The notes under the pieces: model-generated
What the model was told of the DNA's origin: nothing
Databases searched by the model: none
What the model saw: only the letters and a program-made list of their open reading frames with translations
Shown: positions 53,633-62,408 of the stretch, in pieces
Position numbering within the stretch: position 1 is the first letter of the stretch
Layout: every line of letters begins with the position of its first letter
Assembly (NCBI GenBank): GCA_020634315.1
Contig: JACKBV010000012.1
Span: forward strand, 1 to 64,000
Direction of reading: 5' to 3'
Source: Ardenticatenaceae bacterium
GTDB taxonomy: Bacteria; Chloroflexota; Anaerolineae; Promineifilales; Promineifilaceae
DNA length: 64,000 nucleotides
Translations under genes and position numbers: made by a program

Positions 53633-55078
53633 ATGTCTCTCCTCAGCGCCACCAACCTCTCCTACCATTACCCGCAAAACGGCCGGGGCATTCCCCCCAC
53701 CAACCTCACCGTTGCCCCTGGCGAAGCGCTGCTCATCAGCGGGCCATCCGGCTGCGGCAAAAGCACGCTCGCCCGCTGCCTCACCGGCTTCATCCCCCAT
53801 CTTTATCATGGCGAGATGCGCGGGGCGGTTATGCTCGATGGATTGGTAACGGCCGTTACCCCCCTCTGGCAGCTAAGCGAGAAAGCGGGGCTGCTTTTCC
53901 AAAACCCCGCCGCGCAAATGCTCACAGAAACGGTAGAAGATGAAATCCTCTTCGGTCTGGAGAATCTCGGCCTGGCACGCGCCGCCATGCAGCGCCGCCT
54001 GGAAGAAACCTTGCAGCAGTTTGGCCTCGACAGCCTGCGCCAGCGCGATCCGCACACCCTTTCCGGCGGCGAACAGCAGCGGCTGGCCTTGGCCGCTGTC
54101 ATGGCACGCCGCCCGCCCTTGCTCGTGCTCGACGAACCTTTTTCTATGCTGGACACGGCGGCGGCGGCGGCTCTGGTCGCTGATTTGCAAGCGTTGGTCG
54201 CTGGCGGCACGGCCGTTATCATTGCCGAACACCGCGCCGAATATGTACACAGCCTGCCCGGTTTGCGCCATATGGCGCTGGGCAATGGACATATCGCGTC
54301 GGCCATGCCCGACGCCTGGCCTTTTGCGGCGACCGACCCGCTCGAACTGGTGGTAGAGGGGCTGCGCGTTGAGAGAAACGGCCGTACCATCTTGCATGAT
54401 CTCTCTTTCACCGCCAGCGGCGGGCAAATCATCGCCCTCGTCGGGCGCAACGGTGTCGGCAAAACCACCCTGCTGCGTGCGCTTACCGGCTTGCAGACTT
54501 TTAACGGCCGTATCCACGTCAACAACAACACCCCCGACTTCGGCCTCGTCTTCCAAAACCCCGACCTGCAACTCTTCAACGCCAGCGTCCGCGCCGAAAT
54601 CCTCTACCGGCTACCCCAACCCGACCTCGCCTACTACCGCACCCTCCTCGCCGCCCTCGGCCTCACCGCCTACGAAGAGACACCGCCGCTGCTCCTCAGC
54701 GAAGGCGAGAAAAACCGCCTCGCCCTGGCCGTCATTCTCATGCGCCGCCCACGTCACGGCATCCTCCTCGACGAGCCGTCCCTGGGACAAGACGCCGCGC
54801 ACAAAGCCATGCTCCTCCGCCTCATGCGCCGCATCGCCCAAACCGGGCAGCTGCTCCTGATGGCTACCCACGACCTCGCCCTCGCCGCCCAGGCAGATCG
54901 CCTCCTCCTGCTCGGCCCCGATGGCTTTGTCGCCGATGGGCCGCCGGCCGCCGTTCTCGCCGATCCCATCCCCTGGCAGCGCATCGGCCTGCGCGTCCCC
55001 AATTGGATACACGCCTCCTCGCCCGGAGTAGAAGAAGTCCCCAGGGCGGCACAAGCCGCTACCGCGCCAGGTTATTGA
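53633..55078 (+). CDS. ECF transporter ATPase with two fused nucleotide-binding domains
   Basis: A 481-residue protein containing both ATPases of an energy-coupling-factor transporter. Domain 1 has GPSGCGKST, LFQNPAAQM, LSGGEQQR and LVLDEP; domain 2 has GRNGVGKTT, VFQNPDLQLF, LLSEGEKNR and ILLDEP. QNP Q-loops are typical of EcfA. The second signature LSEGEKNR departs from LSGGQ. It precedes EcfT by one base. The start at 53633 has no strong ribosome site. Confidence 0.9.
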   Translation: MSLLSATNLSYHYPQNGRGIPPTNLTVAPGEALLISGPSGCGKSTLARCLTGFIPHLYHGEMRGAVMLDGLVTAVTPLWQLSEKAGLLFQNPAAQMLTETVEDEILFGLENLGLARAAMQRRLEETLQQFGLDSLRQRDPHTLSGGEQQRLALAAVMARRPPLLVLDEPFSMLDTAAAAALVADLQALVAGGTAVIIAEHRAEYVHSLPGLRHMALGNGHIASAMPDAWPFAATDPLELVVEGLRVERNGRTILHDLSFTASGGQIIALVGRNGVGKTTLLRALTGLQTFNGRIHVNNNTPDFGLVFQNPDLQLFNASVRAEILYRLPQPDLAYYRTLLAALGLTAYEETPPLLLSEGEKNRLALAVILMRRPRHGILLDEPSLGQDAAHKAMLLRLMRRIAQTGQLLLMATHDLALAAQADRLLLLGPDGFVADGPPAAVLADPIPWQRIGLRVPNWIHASSPGVEEVPRAAQAATAPGY

Positions 55079-55079
55079 C

Positions 55080-55817
55080 ATGCTTAAAGCAGCTCGACAA
55101 ACCCGGCACATTCGCGCCCAACTCGTCACGGATTCCCCATTGCGGCAGGCCGACCCGCGCGTTTGTCTGGCCCTTAGTTTGCTGGCCTCCCTCGCCATCA
55201 TGCTGCCCATGTCACGGCTGCTGCTTTTCGTCGCTTTTTACGCTGTGCTGCTGGGCTGGGGGAAACTTTTGCCAATGGCCCTACGCCAACTGTGGCGGCT
55301 GAAATGGGCGCTGCTCTTCCTCTTCATCCTTGACTGGCTGGTTGTCAGCCTGGAATTGGCGCTGTTGGTTACACTGCGCATGACCCTGCTCGCCGGTGCC
55401 TTCGCTTTTTTGGTGAACACCACCACCCCTGGCGAACTACGCCTGGTACTGCAATGGCTGCGCGTCCCACATCGTTACGCCTTCGCCCTCAGCCTCGCCT
55501 TCCAAAGCATCCATTTATTAGAAGGGGAATGGCGTGCCATTCAGGAAGCTCAACAAGCACGCGGCGCATGGCAGCCCCGGCAGTGGCAAGGCTGGCGTGC
55601 CCTTCCCGGCCAACTGCGCGAACTGCTTGCCCTTACTGTACCGGCTATCGTCCTCACCACGCGGCGTGCCTGGGCACTTACCGAAGCCGCCCATGCGCGT
55701 GGCTTCGATGCCCCCCACCGCCGCCCTTACCATCGCCTGCACATGTCCCGCAGCGACTGGCTCTTGCTTATCACAGTCACCCTTGTTACGGCCGTTATCG
55801 CCATCCCTTTTCCCTGA
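55080..55817 (+). CDS. ecfT: ECF transporter transmembrane protein EcfT
   Basis: A 245-residue membrane protein with about five helices and the two Ala-Arg-Gly coupling motifs (QQARGAW and AHARGFD) that contact the ATPases. Length and order fit EcfT. Together with the fused ATPase and the S-component-like protein at 56490 it makes a complete group-I-like ECF transporter. Confidence 0.9.
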   Translation: MLKAARQTRHIRAQLVTDSPLRQADPRVCLALSLLASLAIMLPMSRLLLFVAFYAVLLGWGKLLPMALRQLWRLKWALLFLFILDWLVVSLELALLVTLRMTLLAGAFAFLVNTTTPGELRLVLQWLRVPHRYAFALSLAFQSIHLLEGEWRAIQEAQQARGAWQPRQWQGWRALPGQLRELLALTVPAIVLTTRRAWALTEAAHARGFDAPHRRPYHRLHMSRSDWLLLITVTLVTAVIAIPFP

Positions 55818-55854
55818 TTGCCCATCACGGCCCATCGTTCACTGGATACCAACT

Positions 55855-56376
55855 ATGTCCCAAAACAAACGTAACCTCCTCGCCCTGCTCATCTTACTAC
55901 TCATCATTGCCGCTGTACTGCTCGTTGAAAATATGCGCCGCAGCAGCCAGGCCGAGCAAGCGCAAAGCTTAATGCCGCCCGGCATGCCCACCGCCGCCCC
56001 CGGCAGCATCCCCATTTACGATAACGGCGTCCTCCTCGCCAGCTTCCAGCCCACCGATCTGGAACAGTTAACCCAAACCAGCTTCACCGACGCCGAAGAA
56101 GGCAAGGCGCAAGAAGGCTGGATGCTGCGTGATGTCCTGCGCCTTTACCTGTCCGCCGCCGATTTACCACCAGAGGCCACGATCACGGTCATCAGCAACC
56201 ATCGTGGTAAATCAGCGCAACTCACCTGGGCTGAAGTAGACGACCCGGCCAACATGGTCATGTTCGACCTGGCCGGGCGCGGCACGCTCAAACTCGTCTC
56301 CCTGCTTCCCCAACTCGACACACGCGAGGAGTGGGTGCAGGATGTGGATCGCATTGAAGTGGTTCGCAGTCCGTAG
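55855..56376 (+). CDS. Membrane-anchored SUOX-like beta-domain protein
   Basis: A 173-residue protein with an N-terminal helix (residues 7-25) and an extracytoplasmic domain (about 50-173) like the C-terminal domain of the TupA-like protein in this cluster: a short strand pair, then EGWMLRDVLRLYL, then ATITVISNHRGKSAQLTWAE and a final VDRIEVV. This is the core of the sulfite-oxidase-like fold without cofactor ligands. ATG 55855 is chosen since the upstream frame overlaps ecfT. It might be an accessory binding protein of the ECF transporter. Confidence 0.6.
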   Translation: MSQNKRNLLALLILLLIIAAVLLVENMRRSSQAEQAQSLMPPGMPTAAPGSIPIYDNGVLLASFQPTDLEQLTQTSFTDAEEGKAQEGWMLRDVLRLYLSAADLPPEATITVISNHRGKSAQLTWAEVDDPANMVMFDLAGRGTLKLVSLLPQLDTREEWVQDVDRIEVVRSP

Positions 56377-56489
56377 AGTGCTGCCCGTGCTTCATTGTCC
56401 TATAAGAAATTCGGCCGTTCGCATCTGCTTGCACTTCTCTTAAAGCCAAGGCTGGCTTCATACGCATCAGCCACAAGCTACCATTCACA

Positions 56490-57038
56490 ATGCCTATGTC
56501 TCGTTACTTTTCTACCTTCCAACTGATCCTCCTGGCGCTGTTTGCCGCGCTGGTTGTTGTTGCCAAAATTGCGCTCAAGCTGCCGTTACAACTTTCCGGC
56601 CATTCTGGCATTTTTTGGATGGCTATCATCATCGTCGCCGCCGGGATTGTACCCAAGCCGGGTGCGGCCAGTCTGGTTGGGCTGACATCCGGTATCCTCG
56701 CCGCCTTTCTCGGCCTGGGCGATTTTGGCGCGTTGAACACGTTCCTCTCTTACACAATCATTGGTGTGGGTACAGACCTGGCCCTGCTGCTGCTGCGCGA
56801 CCTGGAAAACCTGACCGTCGCCGCCCTGGTGGGGGCTATCGGGCACTTCGGCAAATTTCTGGTGAAGTGGGGATTGGGCGCACTTACGGGTGCGCCCGTG
56901 GGCTTTGTCGCCCTTGGCCTGACCCGCGCCATTATTAGCTACCTCATCTTTGGGGCGATTGGCGGTGTGCTGGGAGCGCTGACACTGCGTGCGCTGCGCC
57001 GCGCCGGGTTCTTTGCTTATCTGGCGGAGAAGCGGTGA
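56490..57038 (+). CDS. Probable ECF substrate-binding (S) component
   Basis: A 182-residue membrane protein with about five or six helices, small and Gly/Ala-rich like S components (LILLALFAALVVVAKIALKL at the N-terminus, FWMAIIIVAAGIV, GLTSGILAAFLGL, GVGTDLALLLLRD). The AXXXA-like Ala pattern in helix 1 is what docks S components on EcfT. I cannot name the ligand; the context suggests a metal-related or cofactor substrate. Confidence 0.65.
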   Translation: MPMSRYFSTFQLILLALFAALVVVAKIALKLPLQLSGHSGIFWMAIIIVAAGIVPKPGAASLVGLTSGILAAFLGLGDFGALNTFLSYTIIGVGTDLALLLLRDLENLTVAALVGAIGHFGKFLVKWGLGALTGAPVGFVALGLTRAIISYLIFGAIGGVLGALTLRALRRAGFFAYLAEKR

Positions 57039-57065
57039 GAGCAGGGTGATAGGCAGGGGGCAGAA

Positions 57066-57099
57066 AACCTCCCGGAAGTTAAGAAACTTCCGGGAGGTT
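57066..57099. repeat. Compact CTCCCGGAG hairpin with compensatory change
   Basis: AACCTCCCGGAAGTT (57066-57080) pairs perfectly over 15 bases with AACTTCCGGGAGGTT (57085-57099), loop of four. Relative to the family, one G-to-A change on the left is matched by a C-to-T on the right, so pairing has been kept. Confidence 0.85.
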
Positions 57100-57149
57100 G
57101 CCGTTTCTCGAAACAGTTCTAGCCATCAAAGCTACAAACCTATATTTTG

Positions 57150-57237
57150 CGACGAGCCAGCTTGATTCGTGCGACGAGCCAGCTTGATTCGTCCGACGAG
57201 CCAGCTTGATTCGTCCGACGAGCCAGCTTGGTTGTTA
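57150..57237. repeat. 22-bp tandem repeat, nearly four units
   Basis: Units at 57150-57171, 57172-57193 and 57194-57215 are almost identical, with a degenerate fourth at 57216-57237. Each begins CGACGAGCCAGCTTG. There are no spacers, so this is not CRISPR. Confidence 0.9.
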
Positions 57238-57242
57238 GCCAA

Positions 57243-57316
57243 AACCTCCCGGAGGCGGTTTTTCGTTGGGCTGGCTTGTGGTGAAGAGCGGTGTATTGCT
57301 ATCAGCCTCCGGGAGG
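57243..57316. repeat. Wide CTCCCGGAG bipartite repeat
   Basis: CCTCCCGGAGGC (57245-57256) and GCCTCCGGGAGG (57305-57316) are exact reverse complements, 48 bases apart. Confidence 0.75.
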
Positions 57317-57494
57317 AGAGGGGTATGTCGGTATGGTTGGTGGTGGGGGCTGCGGCTCTTTGATCGGAATGGGGATCAAAAGTATACTCTGGTTTGCGGT
57401 TTGAGAGCATTGTGGCAAGGCAGCTTGTTAGCAGAAATTGTGCTCCACAGCAGGGAGATAATTTCAATTTACAACCGCCAATGGATAAGGAATC

Positions 57495-58316
57495 ATGCAG
57501 CAACGAGAAGAGACGGAAAAAGCAGCACGACAAAAGGTGATCGTCATTATGCCCGCTTATAATGCGGCCCAAACATTGGAGCGCACTTACCAGGATTTGC
57601 CGGGGGATGTGGTTGACCAGATTATCCTGGTGGATGATGTCAGCCAGGATGAAACGGTGGAGATTGCGCAAAAGTTGGGGATTAAGACGGTTGTCCATAT
57701 GCAAAACAAGGGGTATGGCGGTAATCAAAAGACCTGTTACATTGAGGCGCTCAAGGATGGGGCTGATATTGTGGTTATGCTGCACCCTGATTACCAATAT
57801 GATTCGACGCTGGTGCCGGATTTGATTGCCCCGTTGCAGCGCGGCGAAGTGGATATGATGATGGGGTCGCGCTTTTTGGGCGGACAGGTGCGTACGGGGG
57901 GAATGCCCTTGTACAAAATTATTGCCAATCGCTTTCTCACCATTTGCGAGAATATGGTGCTGGGCTTGAAGCTGTCGGAGGCGCATACGGGCTTCCGCGC
58001 TTATCGCCGTGAATTGTTGGAGACGATCCCGTTTTTGCTTAACTCGGATGATTTTGTGTTTGACACGGAAGTGATTGCGCAGGCGGTGGCCTTTGGTTTT
58101 CGCCTGGGAGAGATTGGTGTGCCGACGCGTTATTTTGATGAGGCGTCCTCGGTTAATTTTCGGCGCAGTGTCACGTATGGGTTAGCGACGTTGGGTGTGC
58201 TGTGGCGTTATTTGCTGCACAAATGGGGCATCCGGCGCATACCACAATTTAGCAAGCATCTTAGCGAGATTATCAGCCGCCACCATCAGTCGGACATTTT
58301 CCGCGAGACGGCGTAA
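57495..58316 (+). CDS. GT2 family glycosyltransferase, dolichol-phosphate-mannose-synthase-like
   Basis: A 273-residue cytoplasmic glycosyltransferase with VIMPAYNAAQTLERT, the acidic DD of ILVDDVSQDET, HPDYQYD as the metal motif and GSRFLGG, like polyprenyl-phosphate glycosyltransferases. No C-terminal membrane helices are present. It should load a sugar on undecaprenyl phosphate, which the two GT-C-like proteins downstream could use. Three bases separate it from the next gene. Its coding strand is G/T-rich and contains no palindrome. Confidence 0.9.
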   Translation: MQQREETEKAARQKVIVIMPAYNAAQTLERTYQDLPGDVVDQIILVDDVSQDETVEIAQKLGIKTVVHMQNKGYGGNQKTCYIEALKDGADIVVMLHPDYQYDSTLVPDLIAPLQRGEVDMMMGSRFLGGQVRTGGMPLYKIIANRFLTICENMVLGLKLSEAHTGFRAYRRELLETIPFLLNSDDFVFDTEVIAQAVAFGFRLGEIGVPTRYFDEASSVNFRRSVTYGLATLGVLWRYLLHKWGIRRIPQFSKHLSEIISRHHQSDIFRETA

Positions 58317-58319
58317 CGT

Positions 58320-60341
58320 ATGGCTGCCTGGAAGCGATTGCTGCGTCGCCCTGTGCTGCAAGCCGGGGCTGTTGTGCCCCCGGCATCGCGTTGGCCGCTT
58401 TATGTCGGGGTTACGCTCGCTGTCTGGTTGAGTTACTATTTGTATGCCGGGTCGTTGGGGCTGCCGTTTTTGCAGGAAGATTCGACGCATATTTTGTGGA
58501 TGTCGGCGCGTAGCCCGTGGGATTCGTTTGTCACGGCCGTTGGCGATCCGGCGTATCGCCCGTTGGGTAAGGCGTTAATTAAGTGCTGGTATTTGCTGCT
58601 GGGGCATCATGACATTGCCTGGCTGCGTTTTCATAACATCACGTTTAATGTTTTGAGTATTTCGTTGGTCGGCTTGATTGCTTCCTGGCTGGATCGGGGG
58701 CGAACACGCTATTTGAGTGGAGGGGCCGCGGCGTTGTTTTTTGCGGCGCTGCCATTTGCCTATCAGGCGATTCCCTGGATCAATAATTTCTTTTATCCGT
58801 TGGAGAATTTGCTGCTGCTGGCGATGACGGCCGTTTACTGGCAAGCCCGCCAACGTCACTCCAACATGCTGCTGGGCGTGGCGCTTTTCCTCAGTTTTCT
58901 CGCGCCGTTTGAGATTGAATATGGGGTTATGTCTGGCGGCATTTTGTTTGCCCTTGAGGTGATTTGGTGGTGGCAAAAACGGCAGCCGTATCCCTGGCTG
59001 GGCGGCGTGTTGTTTGCGCTGCTGGTAAACAGCCTCTATGTGCTGCGCTGGTTGACGATTCCCAAACAGGCATATGGGTTTGGCCTGCCGACGCTGAACC
59101 GTATATTTTTAATCAGCACGTATTTTTTGCAAGGGCTGATGTACCCGATTGCGCCGCTGGCACGGCCGTTTATGAGCCGCCTGGGTCTGAGCGATATTGC
59201 CGCCATCTGGCTTGTCTGCCTGCCCGCGCTCATTTTGTTAGTGGGCTATTTGCTTAAAAAGCGGCAGTGGGCGGCGCTGCTGCTGGGCGGGTTTTGGTTT
59301 GTGCTGTTAAACATGCCGGCGCTTGTTTTTGTGAATTTTGATTATGTGGTCAATGGGCCGCGCCTGCTTTATCCGCCGGGGGTGGGCATTGCCTGGTTGT
59401 GGGGAACGGCCGTTGCCACATTTGCCAGACCCGCGCCCAAAGACACACGCCCAGCCGCCGCCCGGCTCTGGCAGCCGGTGGTCACGGCGCTGTTTTTGCT
59501 GGCGGTGCTTGCCGCCAACAGTTGGTTTGTGCGTGACCGGGTGTGGCATTATCGCCTGGCGGAACGGCCGATTAAACAGCTCAATGCGGCCGCGCTGCGC
59601 ACGCCGCCCGACGAGCAGATGCTTGTCGTCAATTTTCCATCCTGGATTACGCCGAAAACGGATATTTATGCGATGGGGCATCATGGCGCAGCTATTTTGC
59701 CCTTCTATATTGGCATGGAGGCGTTGATTGCCGCACACAATGAGCAGGCGCAGGCTGTGCGCGAGATTCAATTTCTCAATGTGCGCCAGGAACAGCCTTA
59801 TTATTATGGCATGTTGGGCGAGACGGTGGATTATGATGGGCTGCGCCGTTATCTGGCGGAGAGCGGCGATGTTTACCTGACGCAGTGGCAAGCGACGCAG
59901 GTGAATCTGGCGTATGCGGGACGGGTAACGGCCGTTCATGCGGAAACGGCCGTGGCAACCTTTGGCGACCAGCTTGCGGTCGCGCTCACAGACAGCGCCA
60001 GCAGCGACGACGCCATCACCTTGACCCTGACCTGGCAGCTGCGACAAAAGCCAGACCATGATTTGAGCGTGTTTGTGCATCTTTACGGCGCAGATGGGCA
60101 GTTGATCACCCAGGCTGATGGCTATCCACTGTTAGGGTTATCGCCATTCTGGCTGTGGGAAGCAGGGCAAACGCTGCGCGACCAGCGCACGCTGACGCTG
60201 CCAGATGATGCGCCGCCACCGCCCTATCGTGTGGCCGTCGGCATTTATGACCCCGTGCTGAACATGCGTCTCGCGGCTGTAGATGCCAACGGCGCAGCCA
60301 TCCCCGATGATGCCGCCGTGCTGCTGGTCATTGAACAATAA
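58320..60341 (+). CDS. GT-C-like integral membrane protein A
   Basis: A 673-residue protein with about ten to twelve membrane helices in the first 440 residues and an outside C-terminal part ending in a beta domain (about 580-665: DLSVFVHLYGADGQLITQAD). The early acidic loop (FLQEDSTHILW) and overall plan resemble GT-C glycosyltransferases that use polyprenyl-phosphate sugars, but no family motif is decisive. It forms a pair with the next gene, which shares the same C-terminal domain. The start codon follows the GT2 stop by three bases. Confidence 0.65.
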   Translation: MAAWKRLLRRPVLQAGAVVPPASRWPLYVGVTLAVWLSYYLYAGSLGLPFLQEDSTHILWMSARSPWDSFVTAVGDPAYRPLGKALIKCWYLLLGHHDIAWLRFHNITFNVLSISLVGLIASWLDRGRTRYLSGGAAALFFAALPFAYQAIPWINNFFYPLENLLLLAMTAVYWQARQRHSNMLLGVALFLSFLAPFEIEYGVMSGGILFALEVIWWWQKRQPYPWLGGVLFALLVNSLYVLRWLTIPKQAYGFGLPTLNRIFLISTYFLQGLMYPIAPLARPFMSRLGLSDIAAIWLVCLPALILLVGYLLKKRQWAALLLGGFWFVLLNMPALVFVNFDYVVNGPRLLYPPGVGIAWLWGTAVATFARPAPKDTRPAAARLWQPVVTALFLLAVLAANSWFVRDRVWHYRLAERPIKQLNAAALRTPPDEQMLVVNFPSWITPKTDIYAMGHHGAAILPFYIGMEALIAAHNEQAQAVREIQFLNVRQEQPYYYGMLGETVDYDGLRRYLAESGDVYLTQWQATQVNLAYAGRVTAVHAETAVATFGDQLAVALTDSASSDDAITLTLTWQLRQKPDHDLSVFVHLYGADGQLITQADGYPLLGLSPFWLWEAGQTLRDQRTLTLPDDAPPPPYRVAVGIYDPVLNMRLAAVDANGAAIPDDAAVLLVIEQ

Positions 60342-60351
60342 CCGACAAACC

Positions 60352-62349
60352 GTGAACAAAACCCCCACCCCGCCCGCCTCAAGCCATACTACCCATCGTC
60401 CACCGCTTACCGCTCACCGCTCACCGCTCACCCTCTTCACCCTCTGGGGCGCACTGCTGACATTTGGCGTATACGGCCGTACCCTGAGCTTCCCCTTCTT
60501 TTCCGACGACTTCTTCCAAATGCCCTTCCTCGACGCCCACAGCCTGGGCGCATTGTGGCGCACAGCCGAAGGGCTGTTTTTCTTTCGCCCGCTCGCGTTT
60601 ACCTTGTGGAAACTGCTCTATTTTGGCGTGGGGTACGATACGGCCGTTTTCCATTTAGTAAACCTGCTGCTGCACTGGCTCAACGGCATCCTCGTCGCCT
60701 GGCTGACAGCACGCCTGTGGGCAGCGGACGGGCGCAAACAGTGGCGGCGCGGCTTTGTCGCTGGCACACTCTTTTTACTATTTCCCTTCAGCTACGAAGG
60801 AGTCGCCTGGGTAGCCGCCGTGATGCACCCCCAATTCCTGGCTCTCATTTTGTGCGCCATCATCGGCTATTTGCAGGCATTTTACCCGCAGCAAGCCACG
60901 CCAACGCCGCGCCAGCGGCTGGCATGGGGCGGATTCAGTTTGTTGTGCGTGCTGCTGGCCCCGTTCGCCCATGAAAACGGGGTGCTGGTCGCGCCGCTGC
61001 TGCTGGTGGTGGAACTGGTGCAGGTGGGGGATAAACGGCCGTTATGGCCGCGATTGGTGCGGGCAGGCGTGTGGGCAGGGCCGCTGGTCGCATGGCTGCT
61101 GTTGTGGCGGCAGGTTCCCGCCGCCGATGGCGCGGGCAGCCTGGCATTAAACGATTGGCACACCCTGGGGCGCAATGCCCTTTACTTTGTGCAGGGCGGC
61201 GCATATCCCTTCACCTGGTTGGGCGGCTGGCTGCGCGACCGTTTTGCGCTGGATGGCTTTCTGGTGACGATCTTGTTGGCGCTGCCCGCATTGGCGCTGC
61301 TGGTGTGGGGACAATGGCGCGTGGGTTGGTCACGTCGTGCGGCGCTGCCATGGTTGTGGACGGCCGTTTCCGTCTCCCTCGCCATCCTCTTTTTGCCCTG
61401 GCTGCATGTCAGCGCCGCGCCGCGCATGTTAATGTTAGCCAGCGTGGGCATCGCCTGGCTGTGGAGCGATCTGCTTTGGGCAATCGCGGCGGACGTGCGC
61501 TGGCGGCAAGCCTTGGCCGGATTATTATTGGCCGCGCTGCTGCTGCAAAATGGGCTGTTTGTGCAGGAGCAGTTAGACCTGTATGCCATTGGCGGCAGCG
61601 CGATTCGCGGCGCGGCAGCGGCGGCGCTGACCGCACACGAACGGGGGGAAACGGCCGTTTTCATCAATTTCCCGGCCTGGATTGCCCCAGAACACGCCAC
61701 CTATGCCCTGGGGCAGGAAGGGGACATCCTCGTCCTGGGGCCGGAACTGCTGCCAGCCGTGGTGTGGGCGCACAGTGGGCAATGGGTGCAGGTGACAGCG
61801 GCACGCGTGGATGCCATTCGGCAGCAGCCCCCTTACTACACCGGGCCGTTGGGCAGCGGGCCAGCCTGGGACGTGCAGAATCCGACCGCCATTTTCCGTG
61901 CCGCTTACTTCGCCGCTATGATTCAACTGCAACCGCTGGGTCGTTTGGGCATAACGCCGCCGACAGGCCCGGCGCTGGCAACGTTTGCCGATGGATTGCG
62001 CTTGATGGCGGGAACGGCCGTTATCAGTGAGCAAGGGTTACAGGTTGACCTGACCTGGCAATTGGACGATGCCTTCTCGCCCGATGTCACCGTTTTTGTG
62101 CATGTGCTGGATGCCGCCGGGCAGCTAATGGCGCAGGCCGATGGCGATCCGCTGGCGGGGACGTATCCATTTGCCGCCTGGCCTGCCAGCACAACGCTGC
62201 AAGATCAACGCGTGGTGCCGGAAGCGGCGCAGGCGGCGGCGGTGCGTGTGGGGCTGTACAATCGGGTGACGGGGGAACGGGTAACGGCCGTTGCCGCTGA
62301 TGGGACTGCTTTTGCGGATTCGGCCGTGCCCATTGAAATCACCCGCTAA
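60352..62349 (+). CDS. GT-C-like integral membrane protein B
   Basis: A 665-residue paralogue of the preceding protein. It has the GT-C-like acidic loop FPFFSDDFFQM after helix 1, about ten membrane helices, then an outside region ending in the same beta domain (DVTVFVHVLDAAGQLMAQAD). The start is probably GTG 60352, eleven bases after the upstream stop; this puts a heptamer repeat inside the first 30 codons and explains the odd N-terminal PPLTAHRSPLT. No better start exists downstream. Confidence 0.65.
   Translation: MNKTPTPPASSHTTHRPPLTAHRSPLTLFTLWGALLTFGVYGRTLSFPFFSDDFFQMPFLDAHSLGALWRTAEGLFFFRPLAFTLWKLLYFGVGYDTAVFHLVNLLLHWLNGILVAWLTARLWAADGRKQWRRGFVAGTLFLLFPFSYEGVAWVAAVMHPQFLALILCAIIGYLQAFYPQQATPTPRQRLAWGGFSLLCVLLAPFAHENGVLVAPLLLVVELVQVGDKRPLWPRLVRAGVWAGPLVAWLLLWRQVPAADGAGSLALNDWHTLGRNALYFVQGGAYPFTWLGGWLRDRFALDGFLVTILLALPALALLVWGQWRVGWSRRAALPWLWTAVSVSLAILFLPWLHVSAAPRMLMLASVGIAWLWSDLLWAIAADVRWRQALAGLLLAALLLQNGLFVQEQLDLYAIGGSAIRGAAAAALTAHERGETAVFINFPAWIAPEHATYALGQEGDILVLGPELLPAVVWAHSGQWVQVTAARVDAIRQQPPYYTGPLGSGPAWDVQNPTAIFRAAYFAAMIQLQPLGRLGITPPTGPALATFADGLRLMAGTAVISEQGLQVDLTWQLDDAFSPDVTVFVHVLDAAGQLMAQADGDPLAGTYPFAAWPASTTLQDQRVVPEAAQAAAVRVGLYNRVTGERVTAVAADGTAFADSAVPIEITR
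60401..60435. repeat. Heptamer tandem repeat CACCGCT
   Basis: CACCGCT TACCGCT CACCGCT CACCGCT at 60401-60428 and a diverged fifth unit. It is the reverse complement of the GGTRAGC units at 48610-48665, here inside the predicted 5' end of a coding sequence. Confidence 0.8.
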
Positions 62350-62408
62350 TCATGACGAACACGTCATACTGTCCGTTCTCTTCTTAACCCAACATTCGCC
62401 AATTCCGC

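Larger units (their letters stand above)
57039..57494. other. Repeat-rich intergenic region
   Basis: 456 bases without a gene, holding a compact CTCCCGGAG hairpin, a 22-bp tandem array and a wide CTCCCGGAG element. Three repeat types are thus packed before the GT2 gene. A minus-strand frame running through them (57132-57986) is an artefact of the tandem repeat. Confidence 0.7.

Noticed and set aside
57150..57237. CRISPR array
   Set aside because: The 22-bp units are directly adjacent with no spacers, and no cas gene is present.
57132..57986. 284-codon minus-strand frame
   Set aside because: It is held open by the 22-bp tandem repeat and is antisense to the GT2 gene.
61044..62030. 328-codon plus-strand frame within the GT-C-like gene
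   Set aside because: Shadow in another frame of a gene with clear membrane-protein pattern; Arg/Gly-rich composition.
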